Assembly: GCF_031458115.1 (NCBI RefSeq)
Contig: NZ_JAVDXV010000002.1
Span: forward strand, 682,001-746,000
Length of the DNA: 64,000 nucleotides
Direction: 5' to 3'
From: Pelomonas asaccharophilus_A
GTDB taxonomy: Bacteria > Pseudomonadota > Gammaproteobacteria > Burkholderiales > Burkholderiaceae_C
Positions 56,917 through 64,000 of the stretch are shown one piece after another; the stretch's first letter is position 1, and the number at the start of each line of letters is the position of its first letter. Made by a program: the position numbers and the translations under genes. The notes beneath the pieces were generated by a model. It was not told the DNA's origin and ran no database searches. It worked only from the letters and a program-made list of their open reading frames with translations.

Positions 56917-57396
56917 TCAGTCGGCCGCGCCCTGCAGAAACTCGGCGCGGATCTCGTGAAGCCGGCGCGTCAGCGCGGCCAGTTCGTCGAGGTTGCAGCT
57001 GGTGGCGCAGGCGAGGTGGGACGGGATGTCCAGCGCCTGGGCGCGCAGCTTGCGGCCCGCAGGCGTCAGGAAGATGTCGACGCGGCGCTCGTCGTCCTGC
57101 GCGCGGCGGCGTTCGATGAGGGCTTGCTGTTCCAGCCGCTTCAGGAGCGGCGTCAGCGTGCCGGAGTCCAGCGACAGGCGCTGGCCCAGATGGCTCACGC
57201 TGCGGCCGTCGGCCTCCCACAGCACCAGCATGACGAGGTACTGCGGATAGGTCAGGCCCAGCGGCGCCAGCAGCGGCTTGTAGAGCTTGGTCATCGCCAG
57301 CGAGCTGCTGTACAGCGCAAAGCACAGCTGGCGGTCCAGCTGCAGCCATTGCTCGCGCGGATCGGCGGTGGTGGTGGAGGTCTTGCTGCGAGGCAT
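56917..57396 (-). CDS. ohrR: OhrR organic peroxide-sensing repressor
   Basis: A 159-residue MarR-family regulator: redox-active Cys25 in LQLDRQLCFALYSSS, winged helix LGQRLSLDSGTLTPLLKRLEQQ and the wing RRRAQDDERRVDIFLT, and a second Cys near the C terminus in ATSCNLDEL. Oxidation by organic peroxide releases it from DNA and induces ohr. The ATG follows the operator region; a TTG 21 bases upstream is possible. Confidence 0.93.
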   Translation of the reverse strand: MPRSKTSTTTADPREQWLQLDRQLCFALYSSSLAMTKLYKPLLAPLGLTYPQYLVMLVLWEADGRSVSHLGQRLSLDSGTLTPLLKRLEQQALIERRRAQDDERRVDIFLTPAGRKLRAQALDIPSHLACATSCNLDELAALTRRLHEIRAEFLQGAAD

Positions 57397-57413
57397 GGGC
57401 TGAACTGTATTTG

Positions 57414-57426
57414 GCAATTAAATTGC
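57414..57426. promoter_or_regulatory. Candidate OhrR operator
   Basis: GCAATT-A-AATTGC is a perfect palindrome with a one-base centre. Its core CAATTAAATTG matches known OhrR operators of the TACAATTAAATTGTA type. It lies 18 bases upstream of ohrR, and about 90 bases before the divergent DUF1304 gene. Confidence 0.75.
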
Positions 57427-57517
57427 ACACAACTTAAAAGGTCTTTTCGGCGACACGCATGCTGACGCCGATCTGCGAGGATGCCCACCCCTAGCGAACA
57501 AGACAAGGAGAGCGTCG

Positions 57518-57880
57518 ATGCTGATGGTCGCGATCGTGCTGTCGGCCCTGGTGGCCTTGCTGCATCTGTACTTCCTGGTGCTGGAGATGTTCTTCTGGAC
57601 CAAGCCGCTGGGCCGCAAGGCGTTCGGACTGAAGGCGGACTTCGCCGAGCAGAGCAAGGCGCTGGCGGCCAACCAGGGGCTCTACAACGGCTTCCTGGTG
57701 GCGGGTCTCGCCTATGGGCTGCTGTTGGGCGCGGCAGGCGCGGGCAAGCCCTGGCTGGTGTTCTTCCTGGGCTGCGTTGTCGTGGCCGGCCTGTTCGGCG
57801 CTGCCACGGTGTCGAAGAAGATCCTGTTCGTGCAGGCGCTGCCGGGCGCGCTTGCGCTCGCGGCAGTCTTCGCGGTCTGA
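57518..57880 (+). CDS. DUF1304 membrane protein
   Basis: A 120-residue inner-membrane protein with about four hydrophobic helices (MLMVAIVLSALVALLHLYFLVLEMFFW, LYNGFLVAGLAYGLLLGA, WLVFFLGCVVVAGLFGAAT, ALPGALALAAVFAV). It belongs to DUF1304; its function is unknown. It is divergent from ohrR, so it may share OhrR control. Confidence 0.9.
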   Translation: MLMVAIVLSALVALLHLYFLVLEMFFWTKPLGRKAFGLKADFAEQSKALAANQGLYNGFLVAGLAYGLLLGAAGAGKPWLVFFLGCVVVAGLFGAATVSKKILFVQALPGALALAAVFAV

Positions 57881-57887
57881 CGCGAGG

Positions 57888-59843
57888 TCAGGCGGCGGTC
57901 ATCGCCTCGATCTGCTCGCCCAGTTCCAGCCAGCGCATCTCGTCGGCTTCGAGCTGGTCGTGAATGGCCTTCAGGCGCTTGCCCATCTCGGCAATGGCCG
58001 ACGCCGCGGCGCCTTCGGCCAGCTGAGCCTCGATCTCCGAGCGCTCCGTGGCCAGCGCATGCATGCGCTTGTCGATGGTCTCCATCTCCTTGCGCAGCGG
58101 CCGCGTCTGCTCGGCCAGCTTGGCGCGCGCCTGGCCTGAGGCTTTGCGGTCTTCCCGCGGCGCGGGTGCGGCAGGTGCGGGCGCTGCAGCGGCCACCGGT
58201 GCGGGGGCCGGGGTTGAGGCGCCTTTCTTGGCCGCACGGGCCGCTTCCTTGCTCTGGTCCAGCAACCACTGCTGGTAGTCGTCCAGATCGCCGTCGAAGG
58301 GTTTGACGACGCCGTCGGCCACCAGCCAGAACTCGTCGCAGACCTCGCGCAGCAGCGCGCGGTCGTGGCTGACCAGCATGACAGTGCCCTCGAACTCGTT
58401 CAGCGCCAGCGACAGCGCCTCGCGGGTGTTCAGGTCCAGGTGGTTGGTGGGCTCGTCCAGCAGCAGCAGGTTGGGGCGCTGCCATACCAGCATGGCCAGC
58501 ACCAGGCGCGCCTTTTCGCCCCCGCTGAGGCTGCCGACCTGCTGGTTGACCATGTCGCCGGTGAAGCGGAACTGGCCGAGGAAGTCGCGCAGTTCCTGCT
58601 CGCGGCCTTGCGGGCCCACGTCGCGGGCCAGCCGCACCATGTGTTCCAGTGGGCCTTCGTCCAGGCGCAGCACGTCCAGTTCCTGCTGGGCGAAGTAGCC
58701 GATGGACAGGCCCTTGCCCTCGGTCAGCTTGCCGGCCATCGGCGCCTGCGCGCGGGCGATGGTCTTGACCAGCGTGGATTTGCCCTGGCCGTTGGCGCCC
58801 AGGATGCCGATGCGCTGGCCGGCCAGCACGGAGCGGTCCACGCCGCGGACGATGATCTTGTCGCCCTCGTCGGTGCGGTAGCCGGCGCTGAGTTCGTCGA
58901 ACATCAGCATCGGGTTGGGCAGGTTCAGCGGCTCGCGGAACTCGAAGTTGAAGTCGGCCGACGCCAGCACCGGTGCCAGCTTCTCCATGCGCTCCAGCGC
59001 CTTCACGCGGCTCTGCGCCTGCTTGGCCTTGCTGGCCTTGGCCTTGAAGCGGTCGATGAATTTCTGCAGGTGGGCGACCTTTTCCTGCTGCTTCACGAAG
59101 GCCTGCTGCTGCAGCACCATGCGCTCGGCTCGCTGGGTCTCGAAGCTGGTGTAGTTGCCGCCGTAGCGCACCAGCTTGCCTTCGTCCAGATGCAGCGTGA
59201 CCTTGGTGATCGCGTCCAGGAACTCGCGGTCGTGGCTGATGATGATCAGCGTGCCGTCGTAGCGCTGCAGCCAGGCTTCCAGCCAGACCAGGGCGTCAAG
59301 GTCCAGGTGGTTGGTGGGCTCGTCCAACAGCATCAGTTCGGCCGGGCACATCAGCGCGCGGGCGAGTTGCAGGCGCATGCGCCAGCCGCCGGAGAAGCTG
59401 TTGACGGGCGCGTCCAGTTGCTCGGTGCGGAAGCCCAGGCCCATCAGCAGCGCCTGCGCGCGCGAGCGGGCGTCGAAGGCGCCCGCGTCGGCCAGCGCGG
59501 CGTGCGCGTCGGCCATCGCGTGGCCGTCTTCGGCGGCTTCGGCCTCGGCCAGCGCGATGCGCGCGGCCACCAGCGGCAGGTCGCCCTGCAGCACGAAGTC
59601 GGTGGCGCCGTCGTCGGTCTCGGGCATGTTCTGGGCCACTTCGGAGCGGCGCCAGTGCTTGGGCACCTCGACCTCGCCCTTGTCGTTGCCCAGGCGGTGG
59701 GTCAGCAGCGCGAACAGGCTGGATTTGCCGGCGCCGTTGCGGCCCACGAGGCCGATCTTCTCGCCGGGTTGCAGCGTGGCGGAGGCGTTGTCGAGTACGA
59801 CCTTGACGCCACGGCGCAAGGTGATGTCGCGGAGAGTGATCAC
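57888..59843 (-). CDS. ABC-F family ATPase (YheS/Uup-like)
   Basis: A 651-residue cytoplasmic protein with two ATP-binding cassettes and no membrane part. The first has GRNGAGKSS and LDEPTNHLDLDALVWLE; the second has GANGQGKST and LDEPTNHLDLNTREALS. A linker with YFKxK-type basic helices joins them, and the C-terminal extension is Ala-rich and coiled. ABC-F proteins bind the ribosomal E site and modulate translation. The closest named relative appears to be YheS. GTG start, coupled to prmB (GTGA). Confidence 0.92.
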   Translation of the reverse strand: MITLRDITLRRGVKVVLDNASATLQPGEKIGLVGRNGAGKSSLFALLTHRLGNDKGEVEVPKHWRRSEVAQNMPETDDGATDFVLQGDLPLVAARIALAEAEAAEDGHAMADAHAALADAGAFDARSRAQALLMGLGFRTEQLDAPVNSFSGGWRMRLQLARALMCPAELMLLDEPTNHLDLDALVWLEAWLQRYDGTLIIISHDREFLDAITKVTLHLDEGKLVRYGGNYTSFETQRAERMVLQQQAFVKQQEKVAHLQKFIDRFKAKASKAKQAQSRVKALERMEKLAPVLASADFNFEFREPLNLPNPMLMFDELSAGYRTDEGDKIIVRGVDRSVLAGQRIGILGANGQGKSTLVKTIARAQAPMAGKLTEGKGLSIGYFAQQELDVLRLDEGPLEHMVRLARDVGPQGREQELRDFLGQFRFTGDMVNQQVGSLSGGEKARLVLAMLVWQRPNLLLLDEPTNHLDLNTREALSLALNEFEGTVMLVSHDRALLREVCDEFWLVADGVVKPFDGDLDDYQQWLLDQSKEAARAAKKGASTPAPAPVAAAAPAPAAPAPREDRKASGQARAKLAEQTRPLRKEMETIDKRMHALATERSEIEAQLAEGAAASAIAEMGKRLKAIHDQLEADEMRWLELGEQIEAMTAA

Positions 59844-60700
59844 AGCAGGTTCTCTTTCGTGACCAGCAGCACCTGGTCAGCGCCGGAGGAGGTTTCCATC
59901 CAGACGACTTCAAGTTCAGGGAAGGCCGCTTCGAAGAAGGGGCGCTCGTTGCCGATCTCCAGCACCAGCACGCCGCCGTCATTCAGCGCCGTGGGGGCGT
60001 CCCGCAGCAGCGTGCGGACGAAGTCCATGCCGTCGCTGCCGCCGGCCAGTGCCAGTTCGGGCTCGGCGAGGTACTCGGCCGGCAGGGCGGCCATGCTCTG
60101 GCTGTTCACATAGGGCGGGTTGCACAGGATGAGGTCGTACGGCCCCTGCGCGCCGGCCAGGCCGTCGCCCTGCAGCAGTGAGACGCGCTCCGTCAGGTCA
60201 TGGCGCACGATGTTGAGCTTGGCCACGGCCAGCGCGTCGCTGCTGATGTCCAGAGCGTCCACTTCCACTTCGGGCCAGGCCATCGCCGCCAGCACGGCCA
60301 AGCTGCCGTTGCCGGTGCACAGGTCCAGCACGCGCCGTGTGTGCTCGCCCAGCCAGGGATCGATGCTGGCATCGGCAATCAGCTCCGCGATGAAGCTGCG
60401 CGGCACGATGGCGCGCTCGTCGATGGTGAACGGCACTCCTTGCAGCCAGGCCTCGCCGGTCAGGTAGGCAGCGGGCTTGCGGGTGGCGATGCGCTGGTCG
60501 ATCAGCGCCGCCACCGAAGCCGCTTCGGCGTCGGTCAGCTCGCGCGCTTCGTGCTCGTCCAGCGCGTCCAGCGGCAGGCCCAGGCGCCACAGCGCTAACC
60601 AGGCGGCCTCGTCGAAGGCGTTCGTCGTGCCATGGCCAAAAAACAAGCCCGCCTGGGCGAGGCGGGCGGCTTGGGTGTCGATGCAGTCAATCAGCTTCAA
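59840..60700 (-). CDS. prmB: Ribosomal protein L3 glutamine methyltransferase
   Basis: A 286-residue SAM-dependent methyltransferase with SAM site LDLCTGNGSLAVLAAM and catalytic NPPY in LILCNPPYVNSQS. It methylates the amide of a glutamine in ribosomal protein L3. The start is TTG, overlapping the pilU stop (TTGA). It distinguishes from the similar PrmC by gene context and the N-terminal sequence. Confidence 0.9.
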   Translation of the reverse strand: MKLIDCIDTQAARLAQAGLFFGHGTTNAFDEAAWLALWRLGLPLDALDEHEARELTDAEAASVAALIDQRIATRKPAAYLTGEAWLQGVPFTIDERAIVPRSFIAELIADASIDPWLGEHTRRVLDLCTGNGSLAVLAAMAWPEVEVDALDISSDALAVAKLNIVRHDLTERVSLLQGDGLAGAQGPYDLILCNPPYVNSQSMAALPAEYLAEPELALAGGSDGMDFVRTLLRDAPTALNDGGVLVLEIGNERPFFEAAFPELEVVWMETSSGADQVLLVTKENLL

Positions 60701-61866
60701 GTGCCGCGGACGTCCAGGGTGATTTCGGTGAAGCTGGCTTCGTCGCCAGCCTTCTCTTCCTTGCGCGGCGCGTTCGTCAGACGGGCGCCGGGCGCCTCGT
60801 TCTGCAGACGCCACAACAGGTTGGTGGGCGAGTCGGCGAACGCCAGGCCTTCCTCGCGGGTGATGGTGCCGTCGGTGATGAGCTTGGCGAAGTGCTCTTC
60901 GTAGGTCTGCGAGCCCTCGGCGATGGACTTCTCCATTGCCTCCTTCACGCCGGCGAAATCGCCCTGCTCGATGAGCTCGGATGTCAGCTTGGTGTTGAAC
61001 AGGATTTCCAGCACCGGCACGCGGCCGCCGGCCGTCGCGCGCACCAGGCGCTGCGACACGATGGCCTTCAGGCCCGCGGCCAGGTCGTTCAGCAGCGCAG
61101 GACGGGACTCCGGCGTGTAGAACGACAGGATGCGGTTCAGCGCGTGGTAGGTGTTGTTGCCGTGCAGCGTGGCCAGCACCAGGTGGCCCGACAGCGCGTA
61201 GCTGATGGCCGCCGTCATCGTGTCGCGGTCGCGGATCTCGCCGATCAGGATGCAGTCCGGCGCCTGGCGCAGCGCGTTCTTCAGCGCGATCTGCAGCGAC
61301 GCCGTGTCGCGGCCGATCTCGCGCTGGTTGACCACGGAGCGCTTGTTGCTGAACAGATATTCGATCGGGTCCTCGATGGTGAGGATGTGCCCGGTCATGG
61401 TCTGGTTGCGCAGCTCCAGCATGGAGGCCAGCGTCGTGCTCTTGCCGGTGCCGGTGGCGCCCACCATCAGGATGAGGCCGCGCTTCTCCTTGATCATCTG
61501 ACCCAGGATGGCCGGCAGGCCCAGGCTCTCCATGGTCGGGATGTTGTGCGGGATGTGGCGGAACACGCCCGCGATGGAGCCCCGCTGGCGAAAGCCCGAC
61601 AGCCGGAAGCTGCCGACGCCGCGCACGGACACGGCCATGTTCAGCTCGCCCGAGTTGTCCAGTTCCGCCAGGCTGGTAGGGTCGATGACCTCGGCGATCA
61701 GCTGGCGAGGCTGCGGCGGCGTCAGCAACTGGTCGGACAACTGCACGGTCTGACCGTTGATGCGGATCAGCACCGGCATGTTGGCCGACAGATAGCAGTC
61801 CGACGCACCCTTGTCGGCCATCAGCCGCAGGATGCGTTCCATGTTGCCGGCGCCGGGGCTGCTCAT
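60697..61866 (-). CDS. pilU: PilT/PilU-family twitching motility ATPase
   Basis: A 389-residue hexameric ATPase of type IV pili: Walker A GATGTGKSTTLASM, Walker B ILIGEIRDRDTM, and HLVLATLHGNN. PilU works with PilT to retract pili, giving twitching motility and DNA uptake. The C-terminal extension after residue 345 fits PilU more than PilT. It lies between dapD and prmB, not with other pil genes. Confidence 0.92.
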   Translation of the reverse strand: MSSPGAGNMERILRLMADKGASDCYLSANMPVLIRINGQTVQLSDQLLTPPQPRQLIAEVIDPTSLAELDNSGELNMAVSVRGVGSFRLSGFRQRGSIAGVFRHIPHNIPTMESLGLPAILGQMIKEKRGLILMVGATGTGKSTTLASMLELRNQTMTGHILTIEDPIEYLFSNKRSVVNQREIGRDTASLQIALKNALRQAPDCILIGEIRDRDTMTAAISYALSGHLVLATLHGNNTYHALNRILSFYTPESRPALLNDLAAGLKAIVSQRLVRATAGGRVPVLEILFNTKLTSELIEQGDFAGVKEAMEKSIAEGSQTYEEHFAKLITDGTITREEGLAFADSPTNLLWRLQNEAPGARLTNAPRKEEKAGDEASFTEITLDVRGT

Positions 61867-61868
61867 GG

Positions 61869-62693
61869 TTATGCGCGCAGCAGTTCGTTGATGCTCGTCT
61901 TCGAGCGGGTCTGTGCGTCCACGCGCTTCACGATGATGGCCGCGTACAGCGAGTAGCGGCCGCCATCCTTGGGCAGCGAGCCGGAGATGACGACGGAGCC
62001 GGCCGGCACGCGGCCGTAGCTGACGGTGTCGGTCGCGCGGTCGTAGATCGGCGTGCTCTGGCCGATGTAGACGCCCATGGAGATCACCGAGTTCTCCTCG
62101 ACGATGACGCCTTCGACGACCTCGGAGCGGGCGCCGATGAAGCAGTTGTCTTCAATGATGGTCGGGTTGGCCTGGAGCGGCTCAAGCACGCCGCCGATGC
62201 CCACGCCGCCGCTCAGGTGCACGTTCTTGCCGATCTGCGCGCACGAGCCCACGGTGGCCCAGGTGTCGACCATGGCGCCTTCGTCGACGTAGGCGCCGAT
62301 GTTCACGTAGGACGGCATCAGCACGACGTTCTTGGCCTGGAAGCTGCCGCGGCGGGCCACGGCCGGCGGCACCACGCGGACGCCAGTGGCGCGCAGCTGC
62401 TCATCGCTCCAGCCGGCGTACTTGGTGGGCACCTTGTCGAAGAAGGTCAGTTCCTTGTCGCCCATGATGCGGTTGTCGTTCAGGCGGAACGACAGCAGCA
62501 CGGCCTTCTTGACCCACTGATGCACGGTCCACTGGCCCACGCCTTCGCGGGTGGCCACGCGGATGCGGCCTGCGTCCAGCTCGGCGATGACGTGCTCGAC
62601 GGCCTGGCGCACCTCGGGGGCGTTGACGGGGTCCAGCGACGCGCGGTTGTCCCAGGCGAGGTCGATCGTGCTTTGGAGTTCAGCGGTGTTCAT
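61869..62693 (-). CDS. dapD: Tetrahydrodipicolinate N-succinyltransferase
   Basis: A 274-residue left-handed beta-helix acyltransferase: repeated hexapeptides such as VSPSVVMYS-like runs seen as GAYVDEGAMVDTWATVGSCAQIG and EDNCFIGARSEVVEGVIV. It adds succinyl to tetrahydrodipicolinate in lysine and diaminopimelate synthesis. ATG 62693 is used; a TTG lies three codons earlier. Followed by pilU two bases later. Confidence 0.94.
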   Translation of the reverse strand: MNTAELQSTIDLAWDNRASLDPVNAPEVRQAVEHVIAELDAGRIRVATREGVGQWTVHQWVKKAVLLSFRLNDNRIMGDKELTFFDKVPTKYAGWSDEQLRATGVRVVPPAVARRGSFQAKNVVLMPSYVNIGAYVDEGAMVDTWATVGSCAQIGKNVHLSGGVGIGGVLEPLQANPTIIEDNCFIGARSEVVEGVIVEENSVISMGVYIGQSTPIYDRATDTVSYGRVPAGSVVISGSLPKDGGRYSLYAAIIVKRVDAQTRSKTSINELLRA

Positions 62694-62705
62694 GGGAGGC
62701 AAGGA

Positions 62706-63896
62706 TCAGCGAGATTGCGTGAAGGAGACGATGCGGCGGGCGCCTTCGAGGCATTCGGCCTCGTCGGCGACCAGGGCCAGGCGGATGCGCCCGGCGCCGG
62801 GGTTGCTGCCGTGGGCCGGGCGGGCCAGCAGGCTGCCCGGCAGTACCACCAGATTGTATTGAGCGAGCAGCCCCTGGGCGAAGGCGATGTCGTCACCATC
62901 TGGAACAGCCGCCCACAGGTAGAAGCCGGCATCGGGCAGCGCCACGTCCAGCACTTCGGCCAGCAGCGGCGTGACCTCGGCGAACTTGTGGCGATAGCGT
63001 GCGCGGTTGTCGACCACATGGGCCTCGTCGCTCCACGCGGCGATGCTGGCGGCCTGCACCAGCGGGCTCATCGCGCTGCCGTGATAGGTGCGGTACAGCA
63101 GGAACTTCTTCAGCAGAGCGGCGTCGCCGGCCACGAAGCCCGAGCGCAGGCCCGGCACGTTGGAGCGCTTGGACAGCGACGTGAATGCGATCAGGTTCTT
63201 GAAGTCGCTGCGGCCCAGCTGGGCTGCGGCTTCCAGGCCACCGAGAGGTGCCTCGTCTCGGAAGTAGATCTCCGAGTAGCACTCGTCCGAAGCGATGACG
63301 AAGCCATGCTTGTCGCTCAGCTCGAACAGCGCCTGCCATTCGGCCAGCGGCATCACGGCGCCGCTGGGGTTGCCCGGCGAGCAGACGTACAGCAGCTGCG
63401 TCTTGGCCCAGGTTGCGTCGGTGATCTGCGACCAGTCCACGGCGAAATTCCGTGCCGGGTCGGAGTTGGCGTAGGCCACCTCGGCGCCGGCCAGCAGCGC
63501 GGCGCCTTCGTAGATTTGATAGAAGGGGTTCGGGCAGACGACCGTGGCGCCGGCGCGACTGGCATCCACCACCGTCTGCGCGATGGCGAACAGCGCCTCG
63601 CGCGAGCCGTTGACCGGCAGCAGCTGCGTGGCGGGGTTCAGCGTGAGGCCATAGCGGCGCTGCACCCAGCCGGCGATGGCCTCGCGCAGCGCGACCGTGC
63701 CGCCGGTGGCGGGGTAGCCGGCCAGCTGCGGCATCGCGTCCTGGATGGCCTGCGCGATGAAGGTCGGTGCCGGGTGGCGGGGCTCGCCGATCCCCAGCGA
63801 GATGGGCGTGAAGTCCGGATCGGGCTTGATGTGGGCGGTCAGCTCACGCAGGCGCTCGAACGGGTAGGGGTGCAGTCGATCCAGCAGCGGATTCAT
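62706..63896 (-). CDS. dapC: Succinyldiaminopimelate transaminase
   Basis: A 396-residue PLP-dependent aminotransferase: cofactor Lys in TSLSKRSNVPGLRSGF, DECYSEIYFRDEAP and NPFYQIYEGAALLAGAEV. It forms succinyl-diaminopimelate, the step after DapD. Twelve bases before dapD, so one operon; the upstream gene stop overlaps its ATG (ATGA). Confidence 0.93.
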   Translation of the reverse strand: MNPLLDRLHPYPFERLRELTAHIKPDPDFTPISLGIGEPRHPAPTFIAQAIQDAMPQLAGYPATGGTVALREAIAGWVQRRYGLTLNPATQLLPVNGSREALFAIAQTVVDASRAGATVVCPNPFYQIYEGAALLAGAEVAYANSDPARNFAVDWSQITDATWAKTQLLYVCSPGNPSGAVMPLAEWQALFELSDKHGFVIASDECYSEIYFRDEAPLGGLEAAAQLGRSDFKNLIAFTSLSKRSNVPGLRSGFVAGDAALLKKFLLYRTYHGSAMSPLVQAASIAAWSDEAHVVDNRARYRHKFAEVTPLLAEVLDVALPDAGFYLWAAVPDGDDIAFAQGLLAQYNLVVLPGSLLARPAHGSNPGAGRIRLALVADEAECLEGARRIVSFTQSR

Positions 63897-64000
63897 GCGC
63901 CGAGCATCCCCGACTCGAAGCCATGCGTCGGCAGATCCACGCGCGGCGCCGGCGTCCAGCCAGCCTTGCGGTGCTCGACGACGACATTGGTGTAGATGCC
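63893..64000 (-). CDS. Unidentified protein, C-terminal fragment
   Basis: The last 35 codons of a gene that continues beyond the right edge. The peptide GIYTNVVVEHRKAGWTPAPR followed by VDLPTHGFESGMLGA gives no certain family. It ends with a TGA overlapping the dapC ATG (ATGA), so it is co-transcribed and coupled with dapC. Confidence 0.7.
   Translation of the reverse strand, partial: GIYTNVVVEHRKAGWTPAPRVDLPTHGFESGMLGA

Overview
The window is a GC-rich chromosome segment from a betaproteobacterium of the order Burkholderiales, most likely the Roseateles/Rubrivivax/Leptothrix branch. This rests on the gene order gyrA-DUF2059-serC-pheA-tyrA-aroA/cmk-rpsA-ihfB-lapA-lapB, the fused AroA-Cmk protein, a proteobacterial tmRNA tag, and a PilU-dapD-dapC block. 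No taxonomic search was possible.

Layout. (1) 1-11.9 kb: a signalling locus built as two divergent operons. The minus-strand arm encodes two hybrid kinases and an HD-GYP response regulator, followed by the start of trhO. The plus-strand arm encodes a receiver/kinase-like protein, a UrtA-type periplasmic binding protein and a large multi-domain hybrid kinase. Several catalytic residues are missing in a complementary pattern, so the proteins may work as one phosphorelay. (2) 11.9-14.3 kb: feoA-feoB ferrous iron uptake behind a near-consensus Fur box. (3) 14.2-18.3 kb: a periplasmic cyclophilin, a secreted GH43 arabinanase with a Cys-rich membrane partner, and a degenerate HD-GYP protein. (4) 18.4-25.6 kb: dnaE, a patatin-like lipase, a GH5 glycosidase whose signal peptide is built from a palindromic repeat, a secreted unknown protein and a ComEA-like protein. 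(5) 25.6-32.7 kb: an MsbA-like exporter, four glycosyltransferases and lapAB, an envelope-polysaccharide region. (6) 32.8-43.4 kb: the conserved ihfB-rpsA-aroA/cmk-tyrA-pheA-serC-gyrA block. (7) 43.7-46.2 kb: an OmpA-family lipoprotein-like porin, ubiG, a phosphoglycolate phosphatase-like gene and ssrA (tmRNA).

(8) 46.2-54.7 kb: an integrated element of about 8.5 kb inserted at the 3' end of ssrA. It carries a tyrosine integrase with arm-type repeats at both ends, an AlpA-like regulator, a Toprim primase-like protein with an in-frame amber codon near its end, a RepA-like AAA ATPase, two sets of iteron-like repeats, and an AT-richer cargo pair: an AIPR-family protein with an Mrr-like nuclease motif plus a small membrane-anchored protein. 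The cargo pair is the best candidate for a little-described phage-defence unit.

(9) 54.7-64 kb: lexA with two SOS boxes shared with a divergent asparaginase gene, the ohr/ohrR peroxide module, a DUF1304 gene, an ABC-F ATPase, prmB, pilU, dapD, dapC and the end of an unidentified gene.

Tight coupling is common: many neighbours overlap by ATGA, TGATG, TTGA or GTGA, so TTG and GTG starts are used in several calls. No rRNA, tRNA or CRISPR array was seen.
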